Assembly (NCBI RefSeq): GCF_026913015.1
Contig: NZ_JAPTYD010000019.1
Location: 1-64,000 of the forward strand
From: Paracoccus benzoatiresistens
GTDB lineage: Bacteria; Pseudomonadota; Alphaproteobacteria; Rhodobacterales; Rhodobacteraceae
Direction of reading: 5' to 3'
DNA: 64,000 nt
Position numbers and translations under genes: made by a program. Positions within the stretch are counted from its first letter, which is position 1. Each line of letters starts with the position of its first letter. The notes beneath the pieces are model-generated. The model ran no database searches, was not told the origin of the DNA, and saw nothing but the letters and a program-made list of their open reading frames with translations. This document shows, piece after piece, positions 19,388-28,662 of the stretch.

Positions 19388-21308
19388 GTTCCTCCTCCAG
19401 CCGGATCAGGGGGGCGCCTGCCTCGACCTGTTGGCCTTCCTGGGCCAGCACCTCGGCCACGGTGCCGTCGCGGGCGGCGGTCAGGCTGTGTTCCATCTTC
19501 ATCGCCTCCAGCACGGCAAGGCGGTCGCCTGCCTTGACGGTCTGGCCCGCGCTGACATGGACCGACTTCACCAGCCCCGGCATCGGCGACAGCGTCAGCG
19601 CCGCGCCGGCCCCGGAATCGGACTGCCGGTCCAGCGGGTCGAGCGGCAGCAGATGCAGGCTGCCCGCGCCGAACACGCTGACGCCGCTGTCATGGGCGGT
19701 GATGCGATGGCGGCAAAGGCTGCCGTCCACCCACCAGCGGTCGCCCTGCCAGCGGACCTCGTGCGGCTGGCTGTCCAGCGTGACACGCGCCGCGCCGGGG
19801 CCGAGTATTTCCAGCACCGCCTGGCCGCCCTGCCAGGCAATGGTGCGGCGCAGCGGCTGCCACAGGGTCATACCGCCCTTGACCTGAGGGTCCGAAAGCC
19901 CCGCAAGCCCGATCACCGCCAGGGCGCGGGCCGCAGGCTGGGGTTCGGATGCCGCCACAAGCGCGTCGAGGTCGCGCCCGATCAGGCCGGTATCGACCTC
20001 GCCCGCGCGAAAGCCGTCGTGCCGCGTCAGGGCGATCAGGAAGTCGAGGTTCGTGACGGAACCCGCGACCTCGGTATCGACCAGGGCCGCTTCCAAGGCG
20101 CGCAGGGCGATGGCGCGGGTGGCGCCCCAGGTGACGACCTTGGCGATCATCGGGTCGTACCAGGGGCTGATCGAATCGCCCTGCCGCACGCCGGTCTCGA
20201 TCCGCGCGCCGCCCGGGAAATGCAGATGCGCCAGGCGGCCGGTGGCAGGCAGGAAGCCCGCCGGGACGTCCTCGGCGTAAAGGCGCGCCTCGAAGGCATG
20301 ACCGCGGATCGAAAGGTCCTCCTGCCGGGCAGGCAGGGGTTCGCCCGAGGCCACGCGCAACTGCCATTCGACCAGATCGACGCCGGTGATCGCCTCGGTC
20401 ACCGGGTGTTCGACCTGCAGGCGGGTGTTCATCTCCATGAACCAGAAGCCGTCCGGCCGCAGGCCACGGCTGCCATCCACGATGAACTCGATGGTGCCCG
20501 CGCCGCTGTAACCGATGGCCTCGGCGGCGCGCACCGCCGCGCGCCCCATCGCCTCGCGCATTTCCTGCGTCATGCCGGGGGCCGGGGCTTCCTCGATCAC
20601 CTTCTGGTGGCGGCGCTGCAACGAACAATCCCGTTCGAACAGGTGGACGGCGTTTCTGCCGTCGCCAAAGACCTGCACCTCGATATGGCGGGGCTGCTCG
20701 ATGTATTTCTCGATCAGCACTGCGGGGTTGCCAAAGGCGGTCGCGGCCTCTCCCTGCGCGGATTGCAGGGCGGCCAGGAAGTCCTGCGGGCGCTCGACCA
20801 GCCGCATGCCTTTGCCGCCGCCGCCTGCCACCGCCTTGATCAGCACCGGATAGCCGATCTGGTCCGCCTGCCCTTCCAGATAGACGGGATCCTGGTGTTC
20901 GCCGTGATAGCCGGGCACCACCGGCACGCCCGCCTTCGCCATCAGTGCCTTGGCCGCGTCCTTCAGGCCCATCGCGCGGATCGCATCGGCGGAAGGCCCG
21001 ATGAAGACCAGCCCGGCCGCCGTGACCGCATCGACGAAGTCGGGGTTTTCCGACAGGAAGCCATAGCCCGGATGGATGGCCTGCGCGCCGGTATCCAGCG
21101 CAGCCCGGATGATCGCGTCGCCGCGCAGATAGCTGTCCCTGGGCGCGGGTCCGCCGATATGGACAGCCTCATCCGCCATGGCGACGTGGCGGGCGGCGCG
21201 GTCCGCGTCGGAGAAGACGGCCACCGTGCGCACACCCAACTTGCGGGCGGTGTCGATGACGCGGCAGGCGATCTCGCCGCGGTTGGCGATCAGGATTTTC
21301 TGGAACAT
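19380..21308 (-). CDS. mccA: Methylcrotonyl-CoA carboxylase, biotin-containing alpha subunit
   Basis: A 642-residue biotin carboxylase/biotin carrier protein that carboxylates 3-methylcrotonyl-CoA together with MccB. It has KILIANRGEIACRV at the N-terminus, the ATP-grasp glycine-rich loop AVAGGGGKGMRLV, the catalytic FMEMNTRLQVEHPVTE, and a C-terminal biotin domain with EAMKMEH (biotinyl-lysine at residue 604). Placement between mccB and HMG-CoA lyase identifies the substrate better than sequence alone; propionyl- or acetyl-CoA carboxylases share the fold. It starts ten bases after the mccB stop. Confidence 0.94.
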   Translation of the reverse strand: MFQKILIANRGEIACRVIDTARKLGVRTVAVFSDADRAARHVAMADEAVHIGGPAPRDSYLRGDAIIRAALDTGAQAIHPGYGFLSENPDFVDAVTAAGLVFIGPSADAIRAMGLKDAAKALMAKAGVPVVPGYHGEHQDPVYLEGQADQIGYPVLIKAVAGGGGKGMRLVERPQDFLAALQSAQGEAATAFGNPAVLIEKYIEQPRHIEVQVFGDGRNAVHLFERDCSLQRRHQKVIEEAPAPGMTQEMREAMGRAAVRAAEAIGYSGAGTIEFIVDGSRGLRPDGFWFMEMNTRLQVEHPVTEAITGVDLVEWQLRVASGEPLPARQEDLSIRGHAFEARLYAEDVPAGFLPATGRLAHLHFPGGARIETGVRQGDSISPWYDPMIAKVVTWGATRAIALRALEAALVDTEVAGSVTNLDFLIALTRHDGFRAGEVDTGLIGRDLDALVAASEPQPAARALAVIGLAGLSDPQVKGGMTLWQPLRRTIAWQGGQAVLEILGPGAARVTLDSQPHEVRWQGDRWWVDGSLCRHRITAHDSGVSVFGAGSLHLLPLDPLDRQSDSGAGAALTLSPMPGLVKSVHVSAGQTVKAGDRLAVLEAMKMEHSLTAARDGTVAEVLAQEGQQVEAGAPLIRLEEEHA

Positions 21309-21318
21309 CGGTCTAACC

Positions 21319-22923
21319 TCACATCCTGAAGACGCCGAAGCGCGTCGGCTCGATGGGCGCGTTCAGGCTGGCGCGCAGCGACAGGGCCAGCACCTCGCGC
21401 GTTTTGCGCGGGTCGATGATGCCGTCGTCCCACAGCCGGGCCGAGGCATAGAGCGGGTGGGACTGGCGGTCGAACATCTCGATGGTGGGGCGCTTGAACT
21501 CGGCCTCCTCCTCGGGCGACCAGCTGCCGCCGGCGCGTTCGATCCCCTCGCGGCGCACGGTCGCCAGCACGCCCGCGGCCTGTTCGCCGCCCATGACGCT
21601 GATGCGGCTGTTGGGCCATGTCCACAGGAAGCGCGGGCTGTAGGCGCGTCCCGCCATGCCATAGTTGCCCGCGCCGAAAGACCCGCCCACCAGCATGGTG
21701 ATCTTGGGGACGTTCGTCGTGGCCACCGCCGTCACCATCTTGGCGCCATGGCGGGCGATGCCCTCGTTCTCGTATTTCCGGCCGACCATGAAGCCGGTGA
21801 TGTTCTGCAGGAATACCAGCGGAATGGACCGCTGGCTGCACAGTTCGATGAAATGTGCGCCCTTCTGCGCGGCTTCCGAGAACAGCACGCCGTTGTTGGC
21901 GACGATGCCGACGGGGCAGCCCTCGACATGGGCAAAGCCCGTGACCAGCGTCTCGCCGAAGCGGGCCTTGAATTCGTCGAAGCGGCTGCCGTCCACGACG
22001 CGGGCAATCACCTCGCGGATGTCGTAGGGGGTGCGCAGGTCGGCGGGAACGACGCCCAGGATGTCCTCGGGGTCATGGGCCGGCGGTTCGGGCGATTGCC
22101 AGACCACGCTGTCCGGCATCCGGCGGTTCAGGTTGCCTATGGAGCGGCGGGCCATGGCCAGGGCATGCGCGTCATCCTCGGCCAGGTAATCGGCCACGCC
22201 GGACAGGCGCGTGTGGACATCGCCACCGCCCAGATCCTCGGCCGTCACGACCTCCCCGGTCGCGGCGCGCACCAGGGGGGGACCGGCCAGGAAGATCGTG
22301 CCCTGGTTGCGCACGATGATCGTGACGTCGGACATGGCAGGAACATAGGCGCCGCCCGCCGTGCATGACCCCATCACGACCGCGATCTGCGGGATGCCCT
22401 TCGCGCTCATCTGCGCCTGGTTGTAGAAGATGCGGCCGAAATGGTCGCGGTCGGGAAAGACCTCGTCCTGGTTGGGCAGGTTCGCGCCGCCGCTATCGAC
22501 CAGATACACGCAGGGCAGATTGCACTGTTCGGCGATTTCCTGGGCGCGGAGGTGCTTCTTGACGGACAGGGGATAATAGGTGCCGCCCTTCACGGTGGCA
22601 TCGTTGGCCACGACCATCACGTCCCGTCCGTGCACGCGCCCGATGCCCGCGATCACGCCGGCGCCCGGCGCGGCATCGTCATACATGTCATGCGCAGCCG
22701 TGGCGCCGATTTCCAGGAAGGGGCTGCCCGCGTCCAGCAGGTTCGCGACCCGCTCGCGCGGGGGCATCTTGCCGCGGCTGGTGTGGCGCTCCATCGCCTT
22801 GGCACCCCCTCCGGCGGCTGCGGCCAGGGCGGCGTCGCGCGCTATCTGGATCAGCGCCAGATGCGCCTCGCGATTGGCGCGAAAGGTGTCGGATGTCGTC
22901 AGGGCGGCAGAGGACAGCTTCAT
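21319..22923 (-). CDS. mccB: Methylcrotonyl-CoA carboxylase, carboxyltransferase beta subunit
   Basis: A 534-residue carboxyltransferase. The order of motifs ([76 protein letters not shown], and the C-terminal [19 protein letters not shown]) is characteristic of methylcrotonyl-CoA carboxylase beta rather than propionyl-CoA carboxylase. It is the first gene of the five-gene block mccB-mccA-gst-mvaB-liuC. The promoter lies in the 131-bp divergent region shared with ompW. Confidence 0.95.
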   Translation of the reverse strand: MKLSSAALTTSDTFRANREAHLALIQIARDAALAAAAGGGAKAMERHTSRGKMPPRERVANLLDAGSPFLEIGATAAHDMYDDAAPGAGVIAGIGRVHGRDVMVVANDATVKGGTYYPLSVKKHLRAQEIAEQCNLPCVYLVDSGGANLPNQDEVFPDRDHFGRIFYNQAQMSAKGIPQIAVVMGSCTAGGAYVPAMSDVTIIVRNQGTIFLAGPPLVRAATGEVVTAEDLGGGDVHTRLSGVADYLAEDDAHALAMARRSIGNLNRRMPDSVVWQSPEPPAHDPEDILGVVPADLRTPYDIREVIARVVDGSRFDEFKARFGETLVTGFAHVEGCPVGIVANNGVLFSEAAQKGAHFIELCSQRSIPLVFLQNITGFMVGRKYENEGIARHGAKMVTAVATTNVPKITMLVGGSFGAGNYGMAGRAYSPRFLWTWPNSRISVMGGEQAAGVLATVRREGIERAGGSWSPEEEAEFKRPTIEMFDRQSHPLYASARLWDDGIIDPRKTREVLALSLRASLNAPIEPTRFGVFRM

Positions 22924-22985
22924 GAACAGCGGATCCCGATGGGGGCGCGACGCAATGCCGCAGCCGAGGTTTTGATGACAGCGAA

Positions 22986-22999
22986 TTGATCCAGATCAT
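22986..22999. promoter_or_regulatory. FNR-type box in the ompW/mccB divergent region
   Basis: TTGAT-CCAG-ATCAT matches the FNR consensus TTGAT-N4-ATCAA at nine of ten fixed positions. Its centre is 62.5 bp before the ompW start codon, compatible with a class II activator site if transcription starts about 20 bp before the ATG. ompW is known to be FNR-controlled in enteric bacteria. The site could also affect mccB, whose start is 63 bp to the left. Confidence 0.75.
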
Positions 23000-23054
23000 G
23001 TTTTCGGCTTGCCACCCGTTCCATGCCGCGCTTGGCAAAGACAGAAGGAGCCGA

Positions 23055-23669
23055 ATGATGAAAACACTGTGCCTCGCCGCCGCAGCCGTCCTGGCTGTTG
23101 TCTCTCCGGTGGCTGCGCAGCAGGCGGGCGAGCTGACCGTTGGTCTGGGCATCGCCAACGTGAACCCGAAATCGGACAATGGGACGCTTGCCGGCGGCGC
23201 GGTTCCGGTCAGCATCGACGACAATACCCGGCCGCAGATTACCGTCGAATACTTCATCCGCGACAACATCGGGGTCGAGCTTCTGGCAGCCCTGCCCTTC
23301 AAGCACTCGATCGAGTCGAACGGGACCGAGATCGGCACCGTCAAGCACCTGCCTCCGACCCTGTCGCTGCAGTATCACTTTGACGCGTCCCCGCAATGGA
23401 AGCCCTTTGTCGGCGTCGGCGTGAACTTCACCGGCTTCTTTGACGCCGAAGCCAAGGGCCCGCTGGCGGGCAACGACCTGCGCGTCAAGAACAGCTGGGG
23501 CCTGGCCGCGCATCTGGGCACCGACTACTGGATCAACGACCGCTCGGCCGTGCGTGCCGACCTGCGCTGGATCGACATCGACTCGGACGTGACCCTGAAC
23601 GGCGTGGACATCGGCCAGGTCGAGGTGGACCCGCTCGTCGCAGGCGTCAGCTATGTGGTGAAGTTCTGA
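23055..23669 (+). CDS. ompW: OmpW-family outer membrane protein
   Basis: A 204-residue precursor with a cleavable signal peptide (residues 1-22, ending VAAQQ) and an eight-stranded beta-barrel protein of the OmpW type. Typical features are LTVGLGIANVNPKSDNG, EYFIRDNIGVELLAALPF, LQYHFD..WKPFVGVGVNFTGFF, and a C-terminal aromatic residue (VVKF) that serves as barrel-assembly signal. OmpW channels pass small hydrophobic compounds and respond to stress. The ATG at 23055 (with a second ATG at 23058) follows AGAAGGAG. An FNR-type box lies upstream. The gene splits the leucine catabolic genes into two minus-strand groups. Confidence 0.92.
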   Translation: MMKTLCLAAAAVLAVVSPVAAQQAGELTVGLGIANVNPKSDNGTLAGGAVPVSIDDNTRPQITVEYFIRDNIGVELLAALPFKHSIESNGTEIGTVKHLPPTLSLQYHFDASPQWKPFVGVGVNFTGFFDAEAKGPLAGNDLRVKNSWGLAAHLGTDYWINDRSAVRADLRWIDIDSDVTLNGVDIGQVEVDPLVAGVSYVVKF

Positions 23670-23678
23670 TCCGCCGGT

Positions 23679-23706
23679 CTGGCGCATCCCCGCAGGGGTG
23701 CGCCAG
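23679..23706. terminator. Hairpin after ompW
   Basis: CTGGCGCA-T-CCCC, loop GCA, GGGG-TGCGCCAG forms a 12-bp stem with one bulged T, ten bases after the ompW stop. No T-run follows on either strand, so it is a transcript-end stabiliser or weak terminator between two convergent genes rather than a textbook intrinsic terminator. Confidence 0.55.
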
Positions 23707-23731
23707 GGCCGGACCATGGCCGAACCGCCCG

Positions 23732-24241
23732 TCATGTCCGGTCCCGCTGATAGGCCATCAGCAGGATCACCTGCCGGGCGGTTTCGTTCAGCTTGCAGGT
23801 CGGTTCCGCCAGCGCACCGCCGGTCCCGCCGCCATTGGTGATCCTGTCATAGGCGCAGCGCGCGTCGCGGAAGGTGATCCAGTCGCGCTCCATCGTGACC
23901 AACGCCTCGGCCCGTTCGGCGCCGCGTTCTTCCTCGGTCGCCTTCAGCTTGTCATAGGTTTCGGTCAGCTTCGCTTCCCAGGCCTGCCATTCCGCATCGA
24001 GGCAGTTCAGTTGCCGGTCCACGGGAGCCACGTCGCCATGCTCCGCCTCGGCATAGGCGAGGCAGCTTTCCTGCCCGGCCCCGGCGCAGTCCAGCCGCGC
24101 ACCATCGGTCCGGGCTTGGTCCAGGCATTGGTCGATCAGCGCCGGATCAAGGCCCGAACTGTCGCCGGCAATGGCGGGCGGCGCCAGCCACAAGGCGGCC
24201 GGCAGGACAAGCGCAAGACGCAGGGGGGCGAAAACAGGCAT
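23732..24241 (-). CDS. LprI-like (DUF1311) exported protein, copy 2
   Basis: The 169-residue precursor has a signal peptide (residues 1-25, ending PPAIAGD). The cysteine-rich domain has the WxxWExKLTETYDKL..MERDWITFRDARCAYD pattern of DUF1311/LprI proteins, some of which inhibit lysozyme. The start at 24241 is chosen because GGAAGGA stands at ideal distance; an upstream in-frame start lacks a ribosome site and spoils the signal peptide. It is paralogous to the gene at 24305-24820, sharing the RDWI-FRDA-CAY core and the GGGTGG loop. Co-transcription with ivd is likely. Lysozyme inhibition is a family possibility, not shown. Confidence 0.82.
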   Translation of the reverse strand: MPVFAPLRLALVLPAALWLAPPAIAGDSSGLDPALIDQCLDQARTDGARLDCAGAGQESCLAYAEAEHGDVAPVDRQLNCLDAEWQAWEAKLTETYDKLKATEEERGAERAEALVTMERDWITFRDARCAYDRITNGGGTGGALAEPTCKLNETARQVILLMAYQRDRT

Positions 24242-24304
24242 GGTCAATCCTTCCTTGGCAGGTGATCCAACCAAACCATCCTGCCGCGGTGCCGGATCCA
24301 CGGC

Positions 24305-24820
24305 CTAGCCATCCTGCGGCTCATAGGCTCGCAGCCGAAAGTATTGCTGCGCCGTCAGCCGCAGGCTGCAATCAACGCTGGCCGGCCCGCCCCCGGTGCC
24401 GCCGCCCCAGCGGCTGCGTTCATAGGCGCAGGCGGCATCGCGAAAGGCGATCCAGTCGCGCTGCATCTGCTTCAGCAGCGGCTCCTGCTTCTCGGCCGCC
24501 GAACCCAGGTCCGTCATTTCGGCATCGGCGGCCTTGGCGGCGGCCATCACGCGGCCATAGCTGTCGTTCAGCTTACGGTCCCAGACCCCCAGCTCCTCGT
24601 TCAGGCACCAGGACATGCCGACGGTGCTGTAGCCGCCCGGCGATTCCATGCATGGTCCCGACGCGGCACCGATGCAGGCGGCGTAATCCGGGGTCTCGGC
24701 CGCGCCGGCGTCGTCCAGACAGCGGTCGATCAGCGCTGCATCAAAGGACGGGCGTTCCGGTTCATCCTGCGCCAGCGCAGGCGAGGTTGCCAAAGCCAGC
24801 GCAAGCAGCGCGCAGCGCAT
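24305..24820 (-). CDS. LprI-like (DUF1311) exported protein, copy 1
   Basis: The 171-residue precursor starts with a short signal peptide ([18 protein letters not shown]). The mature part carries a DUF1311/LprI domain: VWDRKLNDSYGRVM, then MQRDWIAFRDAACAYERSRWGGGTGG, with conserved cysteines that probably form disulphides in the periplasm. Its start codon overlaps the ivd stop (TGATG), so it is translated with isovaleryl-CoA dehydrogenase. This is an odd partnership for a periplasmic protein. The paralogue lies just downstream. Confidence 0.84.
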   Translation of the reverse strand: MRCALLALALATSPALAQDEPERPSFDAALIDRCLDDAGAAETPDYAACIGAASGPCMESPGGYSTVGMSWCLNEELGVWDRKLNDSYGRVMAAAKAADAEMTDLGSAAEKQEPLLKQMQRDWIAFRDAACAYERSRWGGGTGGGPASVDCSLRLTAQQYFRLRAYEPQDG

Positions 24821-25980
24821 CAGGCCAGCCCCATCAACTCGCGCCCGATCAGCATCCGGCGGATTTCGCTGGTGCCGGCGCCGATCTCCATCAGCTTGGC
24901 ATCGCGGAACAGGCGGCTGACCACGCTGTCGTTCAGGAACCCCGCCCCGCCAAGCGCCTGCACGGCCTGGTGCGCCTGCACCATGGCCTGTTCGCTGGCG
25001 TAAAGCACCGCGCCCGCCGCATCCTGCCGGGTGACCTTGCCCGCGTCGCAGGCCTTTGCGACCTCGTAGACATAGGCGCGGGCGGTGTTCAGCGCGACAT
25101 ACATGTCGGCGATCTTGCCCTGCATCAGCTGGAAGGACCCGATGGGCTGGCCGAACTGCTTGCGGTCGCGCACGTAAGGCATCACCTCGTCCAGGCAGGC
25201 CGCCATGATGCCGGTCCCGATCCCCGACAGGACCAGCCGTTCATAGTCCAGCCCCGACATCAGGACGCGAACGCCCCGGCCTTCCTCGCCCAGCACATTC
25301 TCGAACGGGATCTCGCAATTCTCGAAGATCAGCTCGCCCGTGTTCGATCCTCGCATCCCCAGCTTGTCGAAATGCGGACTGGTCGAGAATCCCGCCATGC
25401 CGCGCTCGACGATGAAGGCGGTGATGCCCTTGCTGCCCGCTTCCGGGTCGGTCTTGGCATAGACCACCAGCGTATGCGCGTCGGGCGCGTTGGTGATCCA
25501 GTACTTGCTGCCGTTCAGGACATAGCGGTCGTTCTTCTTTTCCGCCCGCAGCTTCATGCCGACCACGTCGCTGCCCGCGCCCTCCTCGGACATGGCAAGG
25601 GCGCCGACCGCCTTGCCGCTGCACAGGTCGGGCAGGTATTTCGCACGCTGTTCGTCGGTGCCGTTCAGCTTGATCTGGTTCACGCAAAGGTTCGAATGCG
25701 CGCCATAGGACAGGCTGACGCTGGCGCTGGCGCGGGCGATCTCCTCGGTCGCGATGACATGGGCCAGATAGCCCATGCCCGCCCCGCCGAACTCCTCGGG
25801 GACGGTGATGCCCAGCAGGCCCAGTTCGCCCATCTCGGTCCACAGTTCGTTCGGGAAGGCGTTCGTGCGATCGACCTCGGCCGCGATCGGCTTGACGCGT
25901 TCCTGCGCCCAGCGGTGCACCATGTCGCGCAGGGCGTTCACATCCTCGCCCAGGTCGAATTCCATTCCCCGCGTGAACAT
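24820..25980 (-). CDS. ivd: Isovaleryl-CoA dehydrogenase
   Basis: It oxidises isovaleryl-CoA to 3-methylcrotonyl-CoA, the first acyl-CoA step of leucine breakdown, passing electrons to ETF. The 386-residue protein has the acyl-CoA dehydrogenase signatures [13 protein letters not shown] and [12 protein letters not shown], and the catalytic glutamate at residue 247 in the position ([11 protein letters not shown]) specific for isovaleryl-CoA dehydrogenases rather than the C-terminal position of straight-chain enzymes. A good GGGAGGGG ribosome site precedes the ATG. A TetR-type operator lies 23 bp upstream. The product is the substrate of MccAB. Confidence 0.95.
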   Translation of the reverse strand: MFTRGMEFDLGEDVNALRDMVHRWAQERVKPIAAEVDRTNAFPNELWTEMGELGLLGITVPEEFGGAGMGYLAHVIATEEIARASASVSLSYGAHSNLCVNQIKLNGTDEQRAKYLPDLCSGKAVGALAMSEEGAGSDVVGMKLRAEKKNDRYVLNGSKYWITNAPDAHTLVVYAKTDPEAGSKGITAFIVERGMAGFSTSPHFDKLGMRGSNTGELIFENCEIPFENVLGEEGRGVRVLMSGLDYERLVLSGIGTGIMAACLDEVMPYVRDRKQFGQPIGSFQLMQGKIADMYVALNTARAYVYEVAKACDAGKVTRQDAAGAVLYASEQAMVQAHQAVQALGGAGFLNDSVVSRLFRDAKLMEIGAGTSEIRRMLIGRELMGLA

Positions 25981-26002
25981 CCGAAAACCCCTCCCGGTTT
26001 AT

Positions 26003-26016
26003 TGAACGACCGTTCA
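26003..26016. promoter_or_regulatory. TetR-type operator upstream of ivd
   Basis: TGAACG-AC-CGTTCA is a perfect 6+6 bp palindrome with a 2-bp centre, the usual form of operators bound by TetR/AcrR-family repressors of fatty-acid and branched-chain acyl-CoA genes. It is 23 bp before the ivd start codon, so a bound repressor would block initiation. No regulator gene is adjacent. Confidence 0.75.
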
Positions 26017-26266
26017 TTTCTATAGGCCATGGGCTGCAAGGCCGTCAAGCGGCAGTCCGGACAGCAGGCAAGACGCTCCTCGCAGGACGAAGGCGACCAT
26101 TTCGGCGCAAGTGCCTGCGGGCAAAAACAGATTGCCACGCCACGTTAGGTAACGTTAATTAATTATGTCTAATTTGCCTAAGTCTTTTGGCAAGGCCGAC
26201 AAATATTTTGCGAATCCCCTCATCGATTCGGCCGAACGCGCCGAGTCTGCCAGAAGGAAGACGATC

Positions 26267-27460
26267 GTGCCTTACAGTACCCGCATTCCCGACAGTTTCA
26301 TTGACCTGAGCGCGGACACGCCCGTCCTGACGCTTCCTCCGACCTTTGTGCTGAACGACCTCGGCCCCTCGACCGAGTTCGACGCCTTTAAGACAAACGA
26401 CACCACGCTGGACCGGGGCGACAATGTCTACCTGGTGGACGCTGACGGAAATCCCGTCGATTCGGGCCAGTTCGCCGGTACCGCCACCCTGTCTACGGCG
26501 GCGGCAGACGCGAGTGTCATTGGGCTTGCCTCTGCGACGGTCCAGGTCAATCCCATCACAGGCCCAATCTATGTGGATGAGAACGGCCAGGCCTACATGA
26601 TCACGGACGAGCCCTTGTCCGCGGACCGCCTGGGGGTCACCATCACCATCGATCCGCTGATCGGACCTGATGTCGTATTGAACACGCCGATATCCGGGAT
26701 TGCGGACGCGCTTCCCCTGGGGCTGGGCGGGCTGTTGACGCCAATCACCAATGCAGCCCAGGCAACTCTCGATACGGGGATCGTCACCTATGACTACGAT
26801 CCCGACGGCACGGCAGAGCTTGAGCCGGGCGAGGTCGTGCCCTGCTTCGCCCGCGGCACGCTGATCGAAACCCCCGAGGGGCCGGTCGCGGTCGAGGATC
26901 TGGCGGTCGGCACCCTGGTCCGCACGCGCGACAACGGTGACCGGCCGATTCGCTGGATCGGCCGCGTCACATTGTCGGCCAAACGTTTGGCAATGCAGCC
27001 GAGGATGCGCCCGATCCGCATAGCCGCCGGTGCCCTTGGCGCGAACCTGCCCAGCCAGCCGCTGGTGGTTTCGCCCCAGCACCGGATCCTGGTCCGGTCG
27101 GGAATCGCGCAGCGCATGTTCGGCTCGCCCGAGGTTCTGGTGGCGGCAAGGCAGTTGCTGCTGCTGGAAGGGATCGACATCGCCGAAGATCTGGAAACGG
27201 TCGAATATTTCCACATCCTTTTCGACCAGCACGAAATCGTCATCTCGAACGGGGCCGAGACCGAATCTCTCTATACGGGACCGCAAGCCCTGCGCGGCGT
27301 CGGACGCGCCGCCCGGGAAGAGATCTTTGCTCTCTTCCCCGAACTTGAAAAGGCCACGGAACTGCCGCCGGCCGCGCGCGATCTTGCCTCGGGACGCATG
27401 GCGCGCAAGCTGGCGATGCGCCATCAGCAAAACCGCAAGCCCTTGGTCAGCCTGCACTGA
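26267..27460 (+). CDS. Hint-domain (Hint_2-type) protein
   Basis: The 397-residue protein has an N-terminal beta-rich, aspartate/threonine-rich domain (about 1-185). A Hint domain follows, starting with the nucleophilic cysteine of VVPCFARGTLIETPEG (residue 193) and continuing to VSPQHRILVRSG with the conserved histidine (residue 272). Such stand-alone Hint_2 domains are common in Rhodobacteraceae and are thought to cut the chain before the cysteine. No intein endonuclease is present. The GTG at 26267 is preferred because AAGGA stands eight bases before it; an in-frame ATG at 26165 would give 431 residues but has no ribosome site. A hairpin follows the gene. Confidence 0.82.
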   Translation: MPYSTRIPDSFIDLSADTPVLTLPPTFVLNDLGPSTEFDAFKTNDTTLDRGDNVYLVDADGNPVDSGQFAGTATLSTAAADASVIGLASATVQVNPITGPIYVDENGQAYMITDEPLSADRLGVTITIDPLIGPDVVLNTPISGIADALPLGLGGLLTPITNAAQATLDTGIVTYDYDPDGTAELEPGEVVPCFARGTLIETPEGPVAVEDLAVGTLVRTRDNGDRPIRWIGRVTLSAKRLAMQPRMRPIRIAAGALGANLPSQPLVVSPQHRILVRSGIAQRMFGSPEVLVAARQLLLLEGIDIAEDLETVEYFHILFDQHEIVISNGAETESLYTGPQALRGVGRAAREEIFALFPELEKATELPPAARDLASGRMARKLAMRHQQNRKPLVSLH

Positions 27461-27472
27461 AGGGCTCTGGGC

Positions 27473-27494
27473 TCCGGCGGCTTCGGCCGCCGGA
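27473..27494 (+). terminator. Hairpin terminator after the Hint gene
   Basis: TCCGGCGGC, TTCG tetraloop, GCCGCCGGA makes a 9-bp GC-rich stem 12 bases after the stop codon, followed by TTGCCTTC. It is a plausible intrinsic terminator with a poor U-tract. Confidence 0.6.
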
Positions 27495-27558
27495 TTGCCT
27501 TCAGACACTTCCTCGCCGCGCCCCGATGCACTAGACAGTGCGCGAAGAGGACTGGAAC

Positions 27559-28662
27559 ATGACGAAGATCACCCCGCAGCCGGGCATCATGGATATTGCG
27601 CTTTACGTCAGCGGCGAAAGCAAGCTGCCCGGACGCGGCGAGGTGCTGAAACTGTCGTCGAACGAAAACCCGCTTGGATGCAGCGGCAAGGCCAAGGCCG
27701 CCTATGCCGCCGCAGCAGCGGATCTGCACCGCTATCCGGCCACCGATCACGCGGCCCTGCGCCGCGCCATCGCCGAGGTCCATGGCCTGGACCCCGACCG
27801 GATCATCTGCGGCGTCGGGTCCGACGAGGTTCTGCAGTTCGTCGTCCATGCCTTCGCCGGCGTCGGGGATGAGGTCATCACGACCGAGCATGGCTTTTCC
27901 ATGTATCCGATCCTGGCCCGGATGGTCGGCGCCGTCCCGATCACCGTCCCCGAAGCCGAGCGCCGCATCGACGTGGACAGGATCCTGGCCGCGCTGACCG
28001 ACCGGACGCGGATCGTCTTCATCGCCAATCCGGCCAATCCGACCGGCACCATGCTGACGGCCGACGAATTGCAGCGCCTGGTGGATGGCCTGCCCGCGAG
28101 TGTGCTGCTGGTCCATGACGGCGCCTATACCGAATTCGCGGCAGGCGCGGATGGCGGCGTGTCGCTGGTCGATCGTCACCCGAACGTCATCATGACGCGG
28201 ACCTTTTCCAAGATCCACGGGCTTGGGGGCCTGCGGATCGGCTGGGGCTATGCCTCGCGCGAGATCATCGACGTGCTGAACCGCATCCGTCAGCCCTTCA
28301 ACCTGTCGAACGCCCAGATGGCCGCGGCCGAGGCTGCGATCCGTGACACCGCCTTTCGCGACCATTGCGCCGACCTGAACGCCCGGATGCGCGACCGCCT
28401 GCGCAATTCGCTGATCCAGATGGGCATCGGCTGCGACGAAAGCTTTGCCAATTTCGTGCTGGCCCGCTTTGCCGATCCGGCCCAGGCCGAGGCTGCCGAT
28501 GCGGCCCTGCGCGACGACGGCATCCTGGTCCGCCGCGTGGCGGGGTACGGCCTGCCCGCCGCCCTTCGGATCACCGTGGGGGACGAGGACGGTGTCAGCC
28601 GCGTCATCGACTGCCTTGGCCGCTTCATGGCGGAAGGGAGGACACATGAGCGTCATCTATGA
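27559..28662 (+). CDS. hisC: Histidinol-phosphate aminotransferase
   Basis: A 367-residue PLP-dependent class I/II aminotransferase. It shows LKLSSNENPLG, CGVGSDEVL, FIANPANPTGT, and RTFSKIHGLGGLRIGWGYA with the PLP-binding lysine, which together fit HisC. HisC transaminates imidazole acetol phosphate in histidine synthesis and often also phenylpyruvate or prephenate. Directly downstream and overlapping by 17 bp is the prephenate/arogenate dehydrogenase gene, so here it may serve tyrosine and phenylalanine synthesis as well. The ATG at 27559 follows GAGG at 8-bp spacing. Confidence 0.93.
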   Translation: MTKITPQPGIMDIALYVSGESKLPGRGEVLKLSSNENPLGCSGKAKAAYAAAAADLHRYPATDHAALRRAIAEVHGLDPDRIICGVGSDEVLQFVVHAFAGVGDEVITTEHGFSMYPILARMVGAVPITVPEAERRIDVDRILAALTDRTRIVFIANPANPTGTMLTADELQRLVDGLPASVLLVHDGAYTEFAAGADGGVSLVDRHPNVIMTRTFSKIHGLGGLRIGWGYASREIIDVLNRIRQPFNLSNAQMAAAEAAIRDTAFRDHCADLNARMRDRLRNSLIQMGIGCDESFANFVLARFADPAQAEAADAALRDDGILVRRVAGYGLPAALRITVGDEDGVSRVIDCLGRFMAEGRTHERHL

